A stretch of DNA of 64,000 nt from positions 124,001-188,000 of the forward strand of contig JBBRAM010000003.1 of assembly GCA_038206765.1 (NCBI GenBank), read 5' to 3'. This document shows positions 8,153-16,850 of the stretch, one piece after another. The first letter of the stretch is position 1; the number at the start of each line of letters is the position of its first letter. Under the pieces are notes generated by a model. That model saw only the letters and a program-made list of their open reading frames with translations. It was not told where the DNA came from and ran no database searches. Both the position numbers and the translations under genes were made by a program. The DNA comes from UKL13-2 sp038206765 (GTDB taxonomy: Bacteria; Pseudomonadota; Gammaproteobacteria; Burkholderiales; Usitatibacteraceae).

Positions 8153-10033
8153 ATGAATAAATATCCTGCTTGGAAGTACGTTGTCATTGTTGCCGCGCTA
8201 GTGGTGGCGTTTTTTTACACCGCGCCCAATTTTTTTGGCGAATCACCCGCAGTGCAAGTCACCGGTCTACGCGCCAATAAAGCCGATACTGCGTTAGTCA
8301 CGCGGGTGCAGGATGCGTTGAAGGCCGCCAATTTGACGACGACCAGTGTGCTCCTTAACGGCGAGGTGATTCGCATCAAAATGGATGCCGAGTCACAGCT
8401 GAAGGTGAAAGATGCCTTGCAAGCCAAACTGGGTGAGGGCTATGTCGTCGCATTGACAAAACTCACCAATTCGCCCGATTGGCTCCATAAGATGGGTGCA
8501 GAGCCATTGTCGCTAGGCTTAGATTTGCGCGGCGGCGTGCATTTCTTGATGGAAGTGGATATGAAATTTGCCGTCAACAAAGCCGTTGAGCGCTACACGG
8601 GCGATGTGCGGGTCATGTTGCGCGACAAAAAGATTTATCACAACGGGATTTCCAAAGACGGCGAAAGCATCGTGGTGCGGTTCAAAGAAGAAACTGAACT
8701 TAAACGCGCTATTAAAGAGATCGAAACCCAAGCACCCGAGCTAGCGCTCAAAAATTCGCAAGATGCCGCTGAATTTGTATTGGCCGCCGCGATGAAGCCA
8801 GAGACGCTCACCAAGCTGCGCGACGGCGCGATCCAGCAAAATATTACGGCGCTGCGCAAGCGCGTCAACGAGCTCGGTGTTTCCGAGCCAATTGTCCAAC
8901 AACAAGGCCAGGAGCGGATCTTGGTGCAGATCGCCGGTTGCCTAGACCCCGCACAATGTAAGGAAGTGATCGGCCGGACAGCATCGCTGGAGCTGCGCCT
9001 GGTCGCAGAGGATCAGGCGGCAGGGCAGAGCTTCGATGCATTTGAACGCTATCGCACTGAACCCGCACCGTTTGGTACCGAAAAAATGATTGGTAGCCGT
9101 GGTGAAGTCGTCTTGGTGAAAAAACAGGTGGTGGTGACGGGCGATAAAGTCACCGACGCGCAACCCGGTTTTGATTCGCAAAATGGCGGCTCAACCGTCA
9201 ACGTGCGCTTGGATTCAGCCGGCGGTCGCGCCATGCTGCAAACCACGCGCGAGAATCTGAAAAAACGTATGGCGATGATCATGATCGAAAACGACAAGCC
9301 AGAAGTTTTGACTTGGCCGGTTATCCAAGGTGAGTTCGGTCCACAGTTCCAAATATCGGGCATGGCAAACCCCAATGAGGCAAAAAACCTCGCCCTGTTG
9401 CTGCGTGCTGGTGCATTGGCAGCGCCGATGAAAATTATCGAAGAGCGTTCTATCGGGCCAAGTTTGGGTGCAGAAAATATCGCAAAAGGCATGAACTCAT
9501 TGCTGTTCGGTTTTGCACTGATTACAGTATTCATGATTGCCTACTACATGCTGTTTGGTGTGGTGTCAGTTATTGCGCTGGGTGCCAACTTATTGTTCCT
9601 GATCGCGATTTTGTCGATGTTGCAGGCGACCATGACGTTACCAGGCATTGCGGCGATTGCGCTGACCCTCGGTATGGCCATTGATGCCAACGTGTTGATT
9701 AACGAGCGTATTCGTGAAGAGCTGCGCAATGGCATGTCGCCGCAAATGGCGATTCAGACAGGTTACGACCGCGCACTGGATACCATTATCGATTCCAATA
9801 TCACCACGCTGATCGCTGGATTGGCGCTCCTGATCTGGGGTTCGGGACCGGTACGGGGTTTTGCGGTGGTGCATTGCTTGGGTATTGTGACCTCGATTTT
9901 TAGCGCGGTGATGGTATCGCGCGGCATCGTCAATTTGATTTACGGCGGCAAGAAAAAAGTGAACAAATTATTGATTGGTAACGTCGCCTGGGCAAAGGCT
10001 GCCCCTGAAAAGTCATTGCCAGCCAAAGCCTAA
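8153..10033 (+). CDS. secD: Protein translocase subunit SecD
   Basis: This RND-type membrane protein uses the proton gradient to pull preproteins across the inner membrane with SecF. It has 626 aa. There is one N-terminal helix, then a large periplasmic region including LGLDLRGGVHFLMEV (the D1 motif of SecD) and NELGVSEPIVQQQG, and then five C-terminal helices from about residue 450 with GIAAIALTLGMAIDANVLI containing the conserved aspartate-bearing D4 motif. A GAGG ribosome site precedes the ATG. It is co-oriented with yajC and secF. Confidence 0.97.
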   Translation: MNKYPAWKYVVIVAALVVAFFYTAPNFFGESPAVQVTGLRANKADTALVTRVQDALKAANLTTTSVLLNGEVIRIKMDAESQLKVKDALQAKLGEGYVVALTKLTNSPDWLHKMGAEPLSLGLDLRGGVHFLMEVDMKFAVNKAVERYTGDVRVMLRDKKIYHNGISKDGESIVVRFKEETELKRAIKEIETQAPELALKNSQDAAEFVLAAAMKPETLTKLRDGAIQQNITALRKRVNELGVSEPIVQQQGQERILVQIAGCLDPAQCKEVIGRTASLELRLVAEDQAAGQSFDAFERYRTEPAPFGTEKMIGSRGEVVLVKKQVVVTGDKVTDAQPGFDSQNGGSTVNVRLDSAGGRAMLQTTRENLKKRMAMIMIENDKPEVLTWPVIQGEFGPQFQISGMANPNEAKNLALLLRAGALAAPMKIIEERSIGPSLGAENIAKGMNSLLFGFALITVFMIAYYMLFGVVSVIALGANLLFLIAILSMLQATMTLPGIAAIALTLGMAIDANVLINERIREELRNGMSPQMAIQTGYDRALDTIIDSNITTLIAGLALLIWGSGPVRGFAVVHCLGIVTSIFSAVMVSRGIVNLIYGGKKKVNKLLIGNVAWAKAAPEKSLPAKA

Positions 10034-10111
10034 GCACGGCCAACCAAGCCGACAACGGCCATTATTCAGCGTATTCAGCAACAGATCGCCTATTTAGTAA
10101 GGTAGAAAATT

Positions 10112-11080
10112 ATGGAATTTTTTCGAATCAAAAAATCAATCCCGTTCATGCGTCATGCATTGGTGTTCAACGCGATTTCGTTCATGACGTTTTTACTGGC
10201 CGTATTTTTCCTCTGGTACACGCCGCTCCATTTGTCGATTGAGTTTACGGGTGGGGCGGTTATTGAAGTCAAATACGACAAACCTGCCGACATTGAACAA
10301 ATCAAAGACGTGCTCACCAAGGCCGGTATTGTGGGTGCCGAGCCGATCAAATTTGGCACGTCACGCGATGTACAAATCCGCTTGCCGCTAAAAGCGGCCG
10401 AAGGTGCAGACGATCAAAACAAAGCGATGGAAAAGCTGAAAGACGCGGTCATGACGTCGCTCAAATCTGTCGATGCCTCGGCTACATTGGTCAGAAATGA
10501 TTTCGTCGGCGGCCAAGTTGGCAAAGAGCTGGCTACCGATGGCGCAATGGCGTTGCTGTTTGTTTGTATCGGCATCATGGCCTATTTGGCGATTCGTTTT
10601 GAATGGCGTTTTGCGGTGGCAACGATCATCGCAAACCTGCACGATGTGGTGATTATTTTGGGTTTCTTTGCATTTTTTCAGTGGGAATTCTCATTGCCCG
10701 TATTGGCAGCGGTGCTGGCGATTTTGGGCTATTCGGTGAATGAATCGGTGGTGGTGTTTGACCGCGCTCGCGAGAATTTCCGCAAGATGCGTAAAGCGAC
10801 GACCGAAGAGATTTTTGACGCCGCGATCACCGGCACGATTTCCCGCACGATCATCACCCACGGTTTGACGCAAATGATGGTCTTGGCGATGCTGATTCTG
10901 GGCGGCCCAACGCTGCATAATTTTGCCCTCGCGTTAACCATTGGTATCTGTTTTGGTATCTATTCGTCGGTCTTGGTCGCATGTCCGTTGGCCAGATATC
11001 TCGGTGTATCGCGCGAAGATTTTGTGAAAGCCGAGAAAAAGAAGGAAGGCGACCCGGAAGTGATTTCGGCAGCGCCGTAG
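10112..11080 (+). CDS. secF: Protein translocase subunit SecF
   Basis: Partner of SecD (322 aa). It has an N-terminal helix, a small periplasmic domain with IEFTGGAVIEVKY (SecF D1 motif), and a membrane domain with GYSVNESVVVFDRARENFRK, the SecF counterpart of the D4 region. It starts 78 bp after secD and ends the operon at a strong terminator (11136-11168). Confidence 0.97.
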   Translation: MEFFRIKKSIPFMRHALVFNAISFMTFLLAVFFLWYTPLHLSIEFTGGAVIEVKYDKPADIEQIKDVLTKAGIVGAEPIKFGTSRDVQIRLPLKAAEGADDQNKAMEKLKDAVMTSLKSVDASATLVRNDFVGGQVGKELATDGAMALLFVCIGIMAYLAIRFEWRFAVATIIANLHDVVIILGFFAFFQWEFSLPVLAAVLAILGYSVNESVVVFDRARENFRKMRKATTEEIFDAAITGTISRTIITHGLTQMMVLAMLILGGPTLHNFALALTIGICFGIYSSVLVACPLARYLGVSREDFVKAEKKKEGDPEVISAAP

Positions 11081-11135
11081 TTTTTTGGGTTGACCTGAAT
11101 AAGTTGTGCGAATGGAAAGAAAATAATAGTTAATG

Positions 11136-11168
11136 AATAAGCCCGCAAAAATTGCGGGCTTATTTTTT
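11136..11168 (+). terminator. Rho-independent terminator after secF
   Basis: A perfect 13-bp stem (11136-11148 with 11152-11164) has a 3-base loop and is followed by a T tract through 11168. It closes the tgt-yajC-secD-secF operon. Confidence 0.93.
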
Positions 11169-11192
11169 AACTTTCCTTTTTGTTTGCGCAAG

Positions 11193-11262
11193 CACTGGCG
11201 CGGCGTTCGGGGTATATATGCCTGAAAGTCCGCTATAGTACTAGTGTTTTGGCATTTACCGA
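11193..11262. repeat. Copy of the dispersed GGCGCGG element upstream of dedA
   Basis: The core CACTGGCGCGGCGTTCGG (11193-11210) matches the repeat core seen elsewhere in the window. An inverted partner follows: CCGAACG near 11260 is the complement of CGTTCGG in the core. The element lies between the secF terminator and dedA and ends next to the dedA ribosome site. Confidence 0.5.
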
Positions 11263-11272
11263 ACGAGGCGCT

Positions 11273-11935
11273 ATGGATTTTTTGTTATCAATCTGGGATA
11301 TCGTTGTTCACTTGGACAAGCATTTGGCCGTGCTCATTCAACACTACGGCGTTTGGGTTTATGCGATTTTGTTCGCCATTATTTTTTGCGAAACCGGTCT
11401 GGTAGTCACGCCCTTTTTGCCTGGTGATTCGCTGTTATTTATCGCCGGCACGCTAGCTGCGGTCAGCAGCACAACGGGCAACGTGCTTGATGTAAACGTG
11501 ATGGTGATCCTGCTCATCATCGCCGCCATTTTGGGCGATGCGCTGAACTACCGTATTGGCGCATGGCTTGGGCATAAATTATTCAAAGACAACAACGGCC
11601 GTTTTTTGAAAACAGAAAACCTTGACCGTGCCCATGCGTTCTATGAAAAGTGGGGCGGCGCGGCGATTATCATGGCGCGTTTCACACCCATCTTGCGCAC
11701 ATACGTCCCATTTGTCGCCGGGATGTCCCGCATGACTTATGGCAAATTCGCGCTTTACAACATCACCGGCGGCGTAGCTTGGGTCGCGTCACTCACTTAT
11801 CTGGGCTATTTTTTCGGCAATATCCCGTGGGTGAAAGCCAATCAAGGCTTTATCGTCATTGGGATTATTGTGGTCAGCGTGTTGCCGGTTTTTGTCGTGG
11901 TGCTTAAACAAAAATTTGGCGCCACGAAGGGCTAA
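11273..11935 (+). CDS. DedA family membrane protein
   Basis: Inner-membrane protein (220 aa) of the DedA/SNARE-associated family; members act in undecaprenyl phosphate or lipid flipping and membrane homeostasis. I start at the ATG at 11273 behind a GAGG-like ribosome site; the longer frame lacks one. Family features are FCETGLVVTPFLPGDSLLF with the conserved acidic residue and PGDS, GDALNYRIGAWLG, and RFTPILRTYVPFVAGMSRM with the conserved arginines. About five to six hydrophobic segments are visible. It stands alone after the sec operon and converges with the DUF2069 gene. Confidence 0.93.
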   Translation: MDFLLSIWDIVVHLDKHLAVLIQHYGVWVYAILFAIIFCETGLVVTPFLPGDSLLFIAGTLAAVSSTTGNVLDVNVMVILLIIAAILGDALNYRIGAWLGHKLFKDNNGRFLKTENLDRAHAFYEKWGGAAIIMARFTPILRTYVPFVAGMSRMTYGKFALYNITGGVAWVASLTYLGYFFGNIPWVKANQGFIVIGIIVVSVLPVFVVVLKQKFGATKG

Positions 11936-11952
11936 GTCGTCATTGCACAATA

Positions 11953-12330
11953 CTAAGCGCTAATCTGCTGACCAGCCAACTTGCTCGGTGCAGTGAGCTT
12001 GGCGAAGTAAATGGCGGCGGTAAAAAACACTACCGTGAGTGCTACTTCGCCGAGCGCCAGCGCTTGCGTAAAGCCCTTGTCAGACCAGCTCCGCACTACA
12101 CCTTCGGTAAAATAAAACAGCACAAACATTGATGCCCACTGGTAGGTGTAACGCTTGCCGCGCAGGATGCCAAATAGCGGCAACAGCAACGGCAACGCCT
12201 TCAACATTAGCCATGAGCCGCCCGGCCGAATGGGTGCCAGCGCGGCCTCCCAAGCCACGCAGAGCGCGATTAGCGCGATGAGCGAGACTGAGGCTGCATA
12301 GCGATAGAAGTTTATGCTCAGGCTGCTCAT
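11953..12330 (-). CDS. DUF2069 family inner-membrane protein
   Basis: This 125-aa protein has four predicted membrane helices and a short tail, of unknown function. Tyr-Gln-Trp and YFTEGVVRSWSD in the third segment are typical of DUF2069. Its start overlaps the wrbA stop by 4 bp (ATGA), so the two are translationally coupled; this pairing with wrbA is familiar in betaproteobacteria. No function can be given. Confidence 0.85.
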   Translation of the reverse strand: MSSLSINFYRYAASVSLIALIALCVAWEAALAPIRPGGSWLMLKALPLLLPLFGILRGKRYTYQWASMFVLFYFTEGVVRSWSDKGFTQALALGEVALTVVFFTAAIYFAKLTAPSKLAGQQISA

Positions 12331-12932
12331 TTCTGGTCCAACTTCGCCGCAATCGTAGCCAACCGTCTGCCCAACGCAAACGCTAATTTTTTCTCTGATT
12401 CAGAAACTGGCATTTCGCCCGCGCCGCCCGCCACATGGCTGGCGCCATAAGGCGTGCCACCTTCCCGCGTCGCGGTTAATTCTGGCTCGGAAAACGGAAT
12501 GCCGACAATCACCATGCCGTGGTGCAGCAGCGGCAACATCATGGTCAGTAGCGTCGATTCTTGTCCGCCGTGCATCGAGGCCGAAGACGTAAACACCGCA
12601 CCTGGCTTGCCGATTAAAGTGCCGCGCATCCAATCGCCGCCGGTACCGTCTAAAAAATATTTCAACGGTGCCGCCATATTGCCAAACCGCGTAGGTGACC
12701 CCATCGCCAAGCCCACGCATTCTCGCAAATCATCTAGCGTGACATAAGGCGGTCCATCAGCGGGGATTTCCGGCGCGGTGGCCTCAACGACGGTTGAAAC
12801 CTTGGGAACAGTTCTAACCCGCGCACTCATGCCGGTGGTGCCCGTGGTGCTTTCGATACCAAGTGCCACATGGCGCGCCAGTTCACGCACGCTGCCGGCG
12901 TGAGAATAATAAAGAACTAAAATATTGGACAT
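12327..12932 (-). CDS. wrbA: NAD(P)H:quinone oxidoreductase WrbA
   Basis: Flavodoxin-fold FMN enzyme (201 aa) that reduces quinones by two electrons and protects against redox stress. The FMN phosphate loop reads LVLYYSHAGSVRELA near the N-terminus. Further family segments are GSPTRFGNMAAPLKYFLDGT, TSSASMHGGQESTLLTM and GTPYGASHVAG. It is the first gene of a two-gene unit with DUF2069. Its promoter must lie in the 216 bp shared with the divergent yihY-type gene. Confidence 0.95.
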   Translation of the reverse strand: MSNILVLYYSHAGSVRELARHVALGIESTTGTTGMSARVRTVPKVSTVVEATAPEIPADGPPYVTLDDLRECVGLAMGSPTRFGNMAAPLKYFLDGTGGDWMRGTLIGKPGAVFTSSASMHGGQESTLLTMMLPLLHHGMVIVGIPFSEPELTATREGGTPYGASHVAGGAGEMPVSESEKKLAFALGRRLATIAAKLDQK

Positions 12933-13148
12933 ACAATAACCTTAAAAATAGTGCAAAACAGGTAAGCGAGAAAATGCAGCGCACGTGCTGAGGGCAAAAC
13001 AATGTAGGCGAAACGAGGAGGAAAAAAATTATGGGATGAGGTGACAACATCGTTTGTACCCTATTATACGAGGCTACTTAATGTCTATGGATGTTCGCTT
13101 TTTATATTCTGTCATCAAACAATGTTTCTTCACCTTAAATCATCGCCA

Positions 13149-14291
13149 ATGAATTTTTTCCTGCTCCTCAAGCATATTTTTTTATATCTTCGTTTTGTCG
13201 GGCGCCGCTTGGTGGCGGATCGCTGTTTAACAGTGGCAGGCAGCTTGACCTACACCAGTTTGTTGGCGTTGGTGCCGATTCTCACGGTGGTGCTCACACT
13301 CTCAGCCGAAGTGCCAGCGACGCAGCAATTGGTGGTGCTGCTGAAGGGCTTTATTTTTAAGAATCTCGTTCCGGAAGCAGCGGGCAAGGTGGTTTCGATT
13401 TATTTGGAACAATTCGCACAAAATGCCGCCCAACTGACCGTGATTGGCTTGGTTATGATCGTGGCCTCAGCAGTCACAATGTTGTTCACGATCGATAGTG
13501 TTTTCAATGATATTTGGCGCACCCGTAATCAGCGGGCTTGGTTTAAACGGCTCACTGCTTACGTGATGCTGCTCATTTTTGGCCCGATGCTGATCGGCGC
13601 TAGTTTGTGGACGACATCATTCGTGCTGAACTTGACGAGCGATTTTGAGAATGTAAATCGCGCCATACCGATGTTGGACGCGCTGGTGCTGAAGGCCGTG
13701 CCGTTTTTATTGACGACAGTTGCGTTGATTTTAGCGTACCGCATAATCCCCAATCGCCATGTGCCGGCTACACATGCGTTGGCGGGCGGCCTGTTCGCGG
13801 CCTTATTGTTTGAGATGACCAAACATGTGTTTGTAGCGTATGTGGTGGGGATGCCAACATACAGCCTCGTTTATGGTGCGTTTGCCAGTGTGCCGATATT
13901 TTTGGTGTGGCTTTTTTGCTGTTGGATTGTGGTGTTAATTGGTGCAGAAGTGACGGCCACGTTCTCTTATTTTCGGCATCCGCATGCGCAGGCGAACGAC
14001 CCGCTTGAGCGTCTGCGGGCGGCGATGATGATGATTGATGCGCTCTCGGTGGACGAGGCGGCTGACTCTGGAACGAGCACCACAGGACCCGCTGGCACCA
14101 ATGTGCTCAATTTTTCAGCATTGCGTACTGCTGCAAAACTGCCGATTGACCAAGCTGAAGATAGTTTAGATTGCCTCGTCAAGGCGCAATTTTTGGTGCG
14201 CGTTAAGCGCAATGGCGAGGCAGCATATCGACTAAACAAACCTCGCGTTGAAATAACCGATCAGCTGATTCAGCAGGCGCTTGACGCATAG
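13149..14291 (+). CDS. YihY/BrkB family inner-membrane protein
   Basis: Polytopic membrane protein (380 aa from the ATG at 13149; the open frame runs 36 codons further back but that part has no family character). It belongs to the YihY/BrkB family, once called ribonuclease BN in error. Six helices cover residues ~10-260; DRCLTVAGSLTYTSLLALVP is the family hallmark, and GAFASVPIFLVWLFCCWIVVLIGAE closes the membrane part. A soluble C-terminal domain of ~110 residues looks like a winged helix. The function in bacteria is unsettled. It is divergent from wrbA. Confidence 0.88.
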   Translation: MNFFLLLKHIFLYLRFVGRRLVADRCLTVAGSLTYTSLLALVPILTVVLTLSAEVPATQQLVVLLKGFIFKNLVPEAAGKVVSIYLEQFAQNAAQLTVIGLVMIVASAVTMLFTIDSVFNDIWRTRNQRAWFKRLTAYVMLLIFGPMLIGASLWTTSFVLNLTSDFENVNRAIPMLDALVLKAVPFLLTTVALILAYRIIPNRHVPATHALAGGLFAALLFEMTKHVFVAYVVGMPTYSLVYGAFASVPIFLVWLFCCWIVVLIGAEVTATFSYFRHPHAQANDPLERLRAAMMMIDALSVDEAADSGTSTTGPAGTNVLNFSALRTAAKLPIDQAEDSLDCLVKAQFLVRVKRNGEAAYRLNKPRVEITDQLIQQALDA

Positions 14292-14388
14292 GCGTTTCGT
14301 TAAAGGCGATTAAAAAGCCAGTTCGGCATCGTAGTGGCAAGTTGCCGAAAACTGAAAACCAACGACCGACAATTGCCAATTGGCAACA

Positions 14389-15960
14389 CTACGACGGCTG
14401 AAATTGGAATAAATCAAACCGCGAGGTGCGCTCTATCAAAGTAGTCGCCCTCACGAACGAGCTTTCGCCATGGTCGTTTAACTCAAACTCGCGCAAGTCA
14501 GAAAAAACCTCTGTCGTGGTGAGCACCGTGTCGGCAAACGCCTCACCCGATACCGGTGCGATCAACAGCGCGGGCATTGGCTTGATGCCCCCTGAACCCA
14601 TGGTGGGCTCAATGGTAATGCTGTGCGCGGTGGGCGATATCAACTCAACCCCAAACTCCAGCGCATTGCCTTCAAGCAGCGTTAGCCAGCGCACCACGCC
14701 GACGTTCCAGCTGCGTCCGCCGACAAACCGAATGCCGACCGCTTCGCCAACGGTGACGCCGACGTTACCGCCGGATTCACGATGCAGGCGAACGCCGTTG
14801 GCACTTTGGTTCAGTACCTGCCATTCCTCAACGCCGATAGCTTGCGACATCGAATCTCTCGGTATTTTTAATAACGGGATAGTGCGGCCTTCGCGAATCG
14901 CCTCAGCATCGGCTTCCGGATTTTCATTTGATGCTAACTCGGCAAAATACGAAATTGCCTTGATACCGCTGCAAAGCGCTACGCCGGAATCGGCTGGATT
15001 TCGGCGGAACATGCGCTTGGGCGGATCGCCCCACAAGCGAATCAAGCGTGCGACTAGGTCGTTTAGATCATGGGTGGCGCGGCTTTGCGCAGCGTTAATA
15101 TTTCCGGCTGCTTTTAGTTTTTGGCTGAGCTTGTCGGCTAAGCGGGTCGGGTCGACCAAACGCAAAACTTGTCCCGCAGGCGGCGCGTTGCCCTGAATCA
15201 ACACCTTGGGCGCTTGGTCGCCATCAAGCGCGACCACAAACAAGCGTTGCGGATTAACCCCCTCGGCGCTACTGAGAATACTGACCAAGCCGCGATTTTG
15301 TTTCAACACCTCGTGTGCCCGTTCGACTTCTTTGTGCATAAGGCGGTAGGGATCGGCCATTGCGAGCATGAGCATTTCTACATACACATCTACGATCGAT
15401 ACTTTGGATTCGGCATCGCTCTCTGCCGCAAGACCCTGCTGTTCGGCGTAGAGATAGAGCGTGTGGGCTTCCTGCCAAACGCCAGTGGGGACGGGATGAT
15501 AGGTTTTGTAGCATTGCATCATAAGTGATCGCAAGAAACACAGCGTTCGATGAATCGGCATCGGCATGTTTTTCTTGGCATTGAAAACAATCATCTTGCC
15601 GGTTTTTTCCACCAGCCACATTTTGTAAGAATATCCACACTCGACCAACAGCCGTTGCGATAATTGAAACGCCTGAAGTTGCTTGGCCGGCAAGGGCAGC
15701 GGGCTGTAGGCGTAAATTGCTTCGAGCTCATCGAGCAACACGGCGATGACCGGTCGATAAATTTCGAGCAGTTCGACGCGTTCATCCACACCCATTTTGC
15801 CGCGGTTAATTGATTCTAGAACGTGAATCAAACTATCGGCAGATTCAACCGTCTTAGTGAGAGGCAGCGATTCGACCCAAAGTCGTGCTTTTTTTGGATT
15901 CGTCTCAATCTCTTTCGGTAAACTTGCCGTAGATGCCGGTACTGAGAGGTTTATAGCCAT
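14389..15960 (-). CDS. Large protein with a C-terminal PilZ-like domain
   Basis: I cannot name this 523-aa soluble protein. Residues ~15-300 are mostly helical and resemble nothing I recognise. Residues ~375-480 look like a PilZ barrel: NQSANGVRL matches the second PilZ motif ([D/N]xSxxG), followed by alternating beta-type segments ending in LEFGVELIS. The usual first motif RxxxR is not obvious just before it, so c-di-GMP binding is uncertain. Its position among EAL, HD-GYP and GGDEF-EAL genes fits a c-di-GMP effector. It is divergent from the TlpA gene. Confidence 0.65.
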   Translation of the reverse strand: MAINLSVPASTASLPKEIETNPKKARLWVESLPLTKTVESADSLIHVLESINRGKMGVDERVELLEIYRPVIAVLLDELEAIYAYSPLPLPAKQLQAFQLSQRLLVECGYSYKMWLVEKTGKMIVFNAKKNMPMPIHRTLCFLRSLMMQCYKTYHPVPTGVWQEAHTLYLYAEQQGLAAESDAESKVSIVDVYVEMLMLAMADPYRLMHKEVERAHEVLKQNRGLVSILSSAEGVNPQRLFVVALDGDQAPKVLIQGNAPPAGQVLRLVDPTRLADKLSQKLKAAGNINAAQSRATHDLNDLVARLIRLWGDPPKRMFRRNPADSGVALCSGIKAISYFAELASNENPEADAEAIREGRTIPLLKIPRDSMSQAIGVEEWQVLNQSANGVRLHRESGGNVGVTVGEAVGIRFVGGRSWNVGVVRWLTLLEGNALEFGVELISPTAHSITIEPTMGSGGIKPMPALLIAPVSGEAFADTVLTTTEVFSDLREFELNDHGESSFVRATTLIERTSRFDLFQFQPS

Positions 15961-16131
15961 TCATCCTCCTCAACTTTTTTTGCTGTTGTGCGTTATGGTA
16001 ATAGTAGTGGTCATAGTAGCGGGGGTTTAAGCCGCTATTGTTATTGCTCAACCCAAAACTACTGACGACGTTTTATGATGTTCCGAAGTTTAACAGAGAC
16101 TTCTATCAATCTTTTTCCAATCGAGAACCAA

Positions 16132-16683
16132 ATGTCCCCAGAATTGATCGTTAAACCCCGTAATACCCACCCTCTCATGCTCGGCATTGCCGTCACCGTT
16201 CTGGGTCTTGCACTTCTCATCGGTTCAAGCGTCGCCCAAGCGTTCCAGTTAAAGGACACAACCGGTCACCCACAGCGTTTGGAAGACTTAAAGGGCAAAT
16301 GGGTGGTGGTTAATTTTTGGGCGACGTGGTGCCCGCCTTGCATCAAGGAAATCCCCGATATTGCTGCTTTTGCCCTCTCCGCCAATCCCAATATCGCGAC
16401 ACAAGGCGAAAAAGTTCGGGTGTTGGGGATTGCACTGGATTGGGATGAAACCGGCAAGCCCGAGGTGGATGAACGCAAAGTAAAAGCATTCGCCAAAAAA
16501 ATCGGCCACACCTATCCGCTGGTGTTGGGCACAGAAGCCAGCGAGAAATTTTTTGGCAAAATGAAGGGTATGCCTACCACCATTGTCTATAATCCGGCCG
16601 GAAAGATTGCGTATCAAAAAACAGGCGTGGTCACGCAGGAATTGTTGGCAAGAGTGATTGCCGGGGAGAAAATGAAATTTTAA
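16132..16683 (+). CDS. TlpA family thioredoxin-like protein, membrane-anchored
   Basis: Periplasmic thiol-disulfide protein (183 aa) anchored by one N-terminal helix (LMLGIAVTVLGLALLIG). The thioredoxin fold carries VVVNFWATWCPPCIKEIP with the catalytic WCPPC, and MPTTIVYNPAGK with the cis-proline loop. It would reduce or shuttle disulfides, for example in cytochrome maturation. The start could instead be the ATG at 16075, which adds 19 residues; neither has a strong ribosome site, though 16132 has a GAGA just upstream. It converges with the GGDEF-EAL gene. Confidence 0.88.
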   Translation: MSPELIVKPRNTHPLMLGIAVTVLGLALLIGSSVAQAFQLKDTTGHPQRLEDLKGKWVVVNFWATWCPPCIKEIPDIAAFALSANPNIATQGEKVRVLGIALDWDETGKPEVDERKVKAFAKKIGHTYPLVLGTEASEKFFGKMKGMPTTIVYNPAGKIAYQKTGVVTQELLARVIAGEKMKF

Positions 16684-16850
16684 TGCGCGAGGAGGTGAGA
16701 ACGCGAGAGTGCTTTCACCGTCAGAAAGTGAGGAGCACCTAAATCTCACCGGGTTGGTGTTGCTCAACTTCTCCCGCGCCAACGGCGCAACTCACCACAC
16801 TCACCGCACTCACAGCATTAACCTTTGCCTTTACCATTTTATATCAGGCC

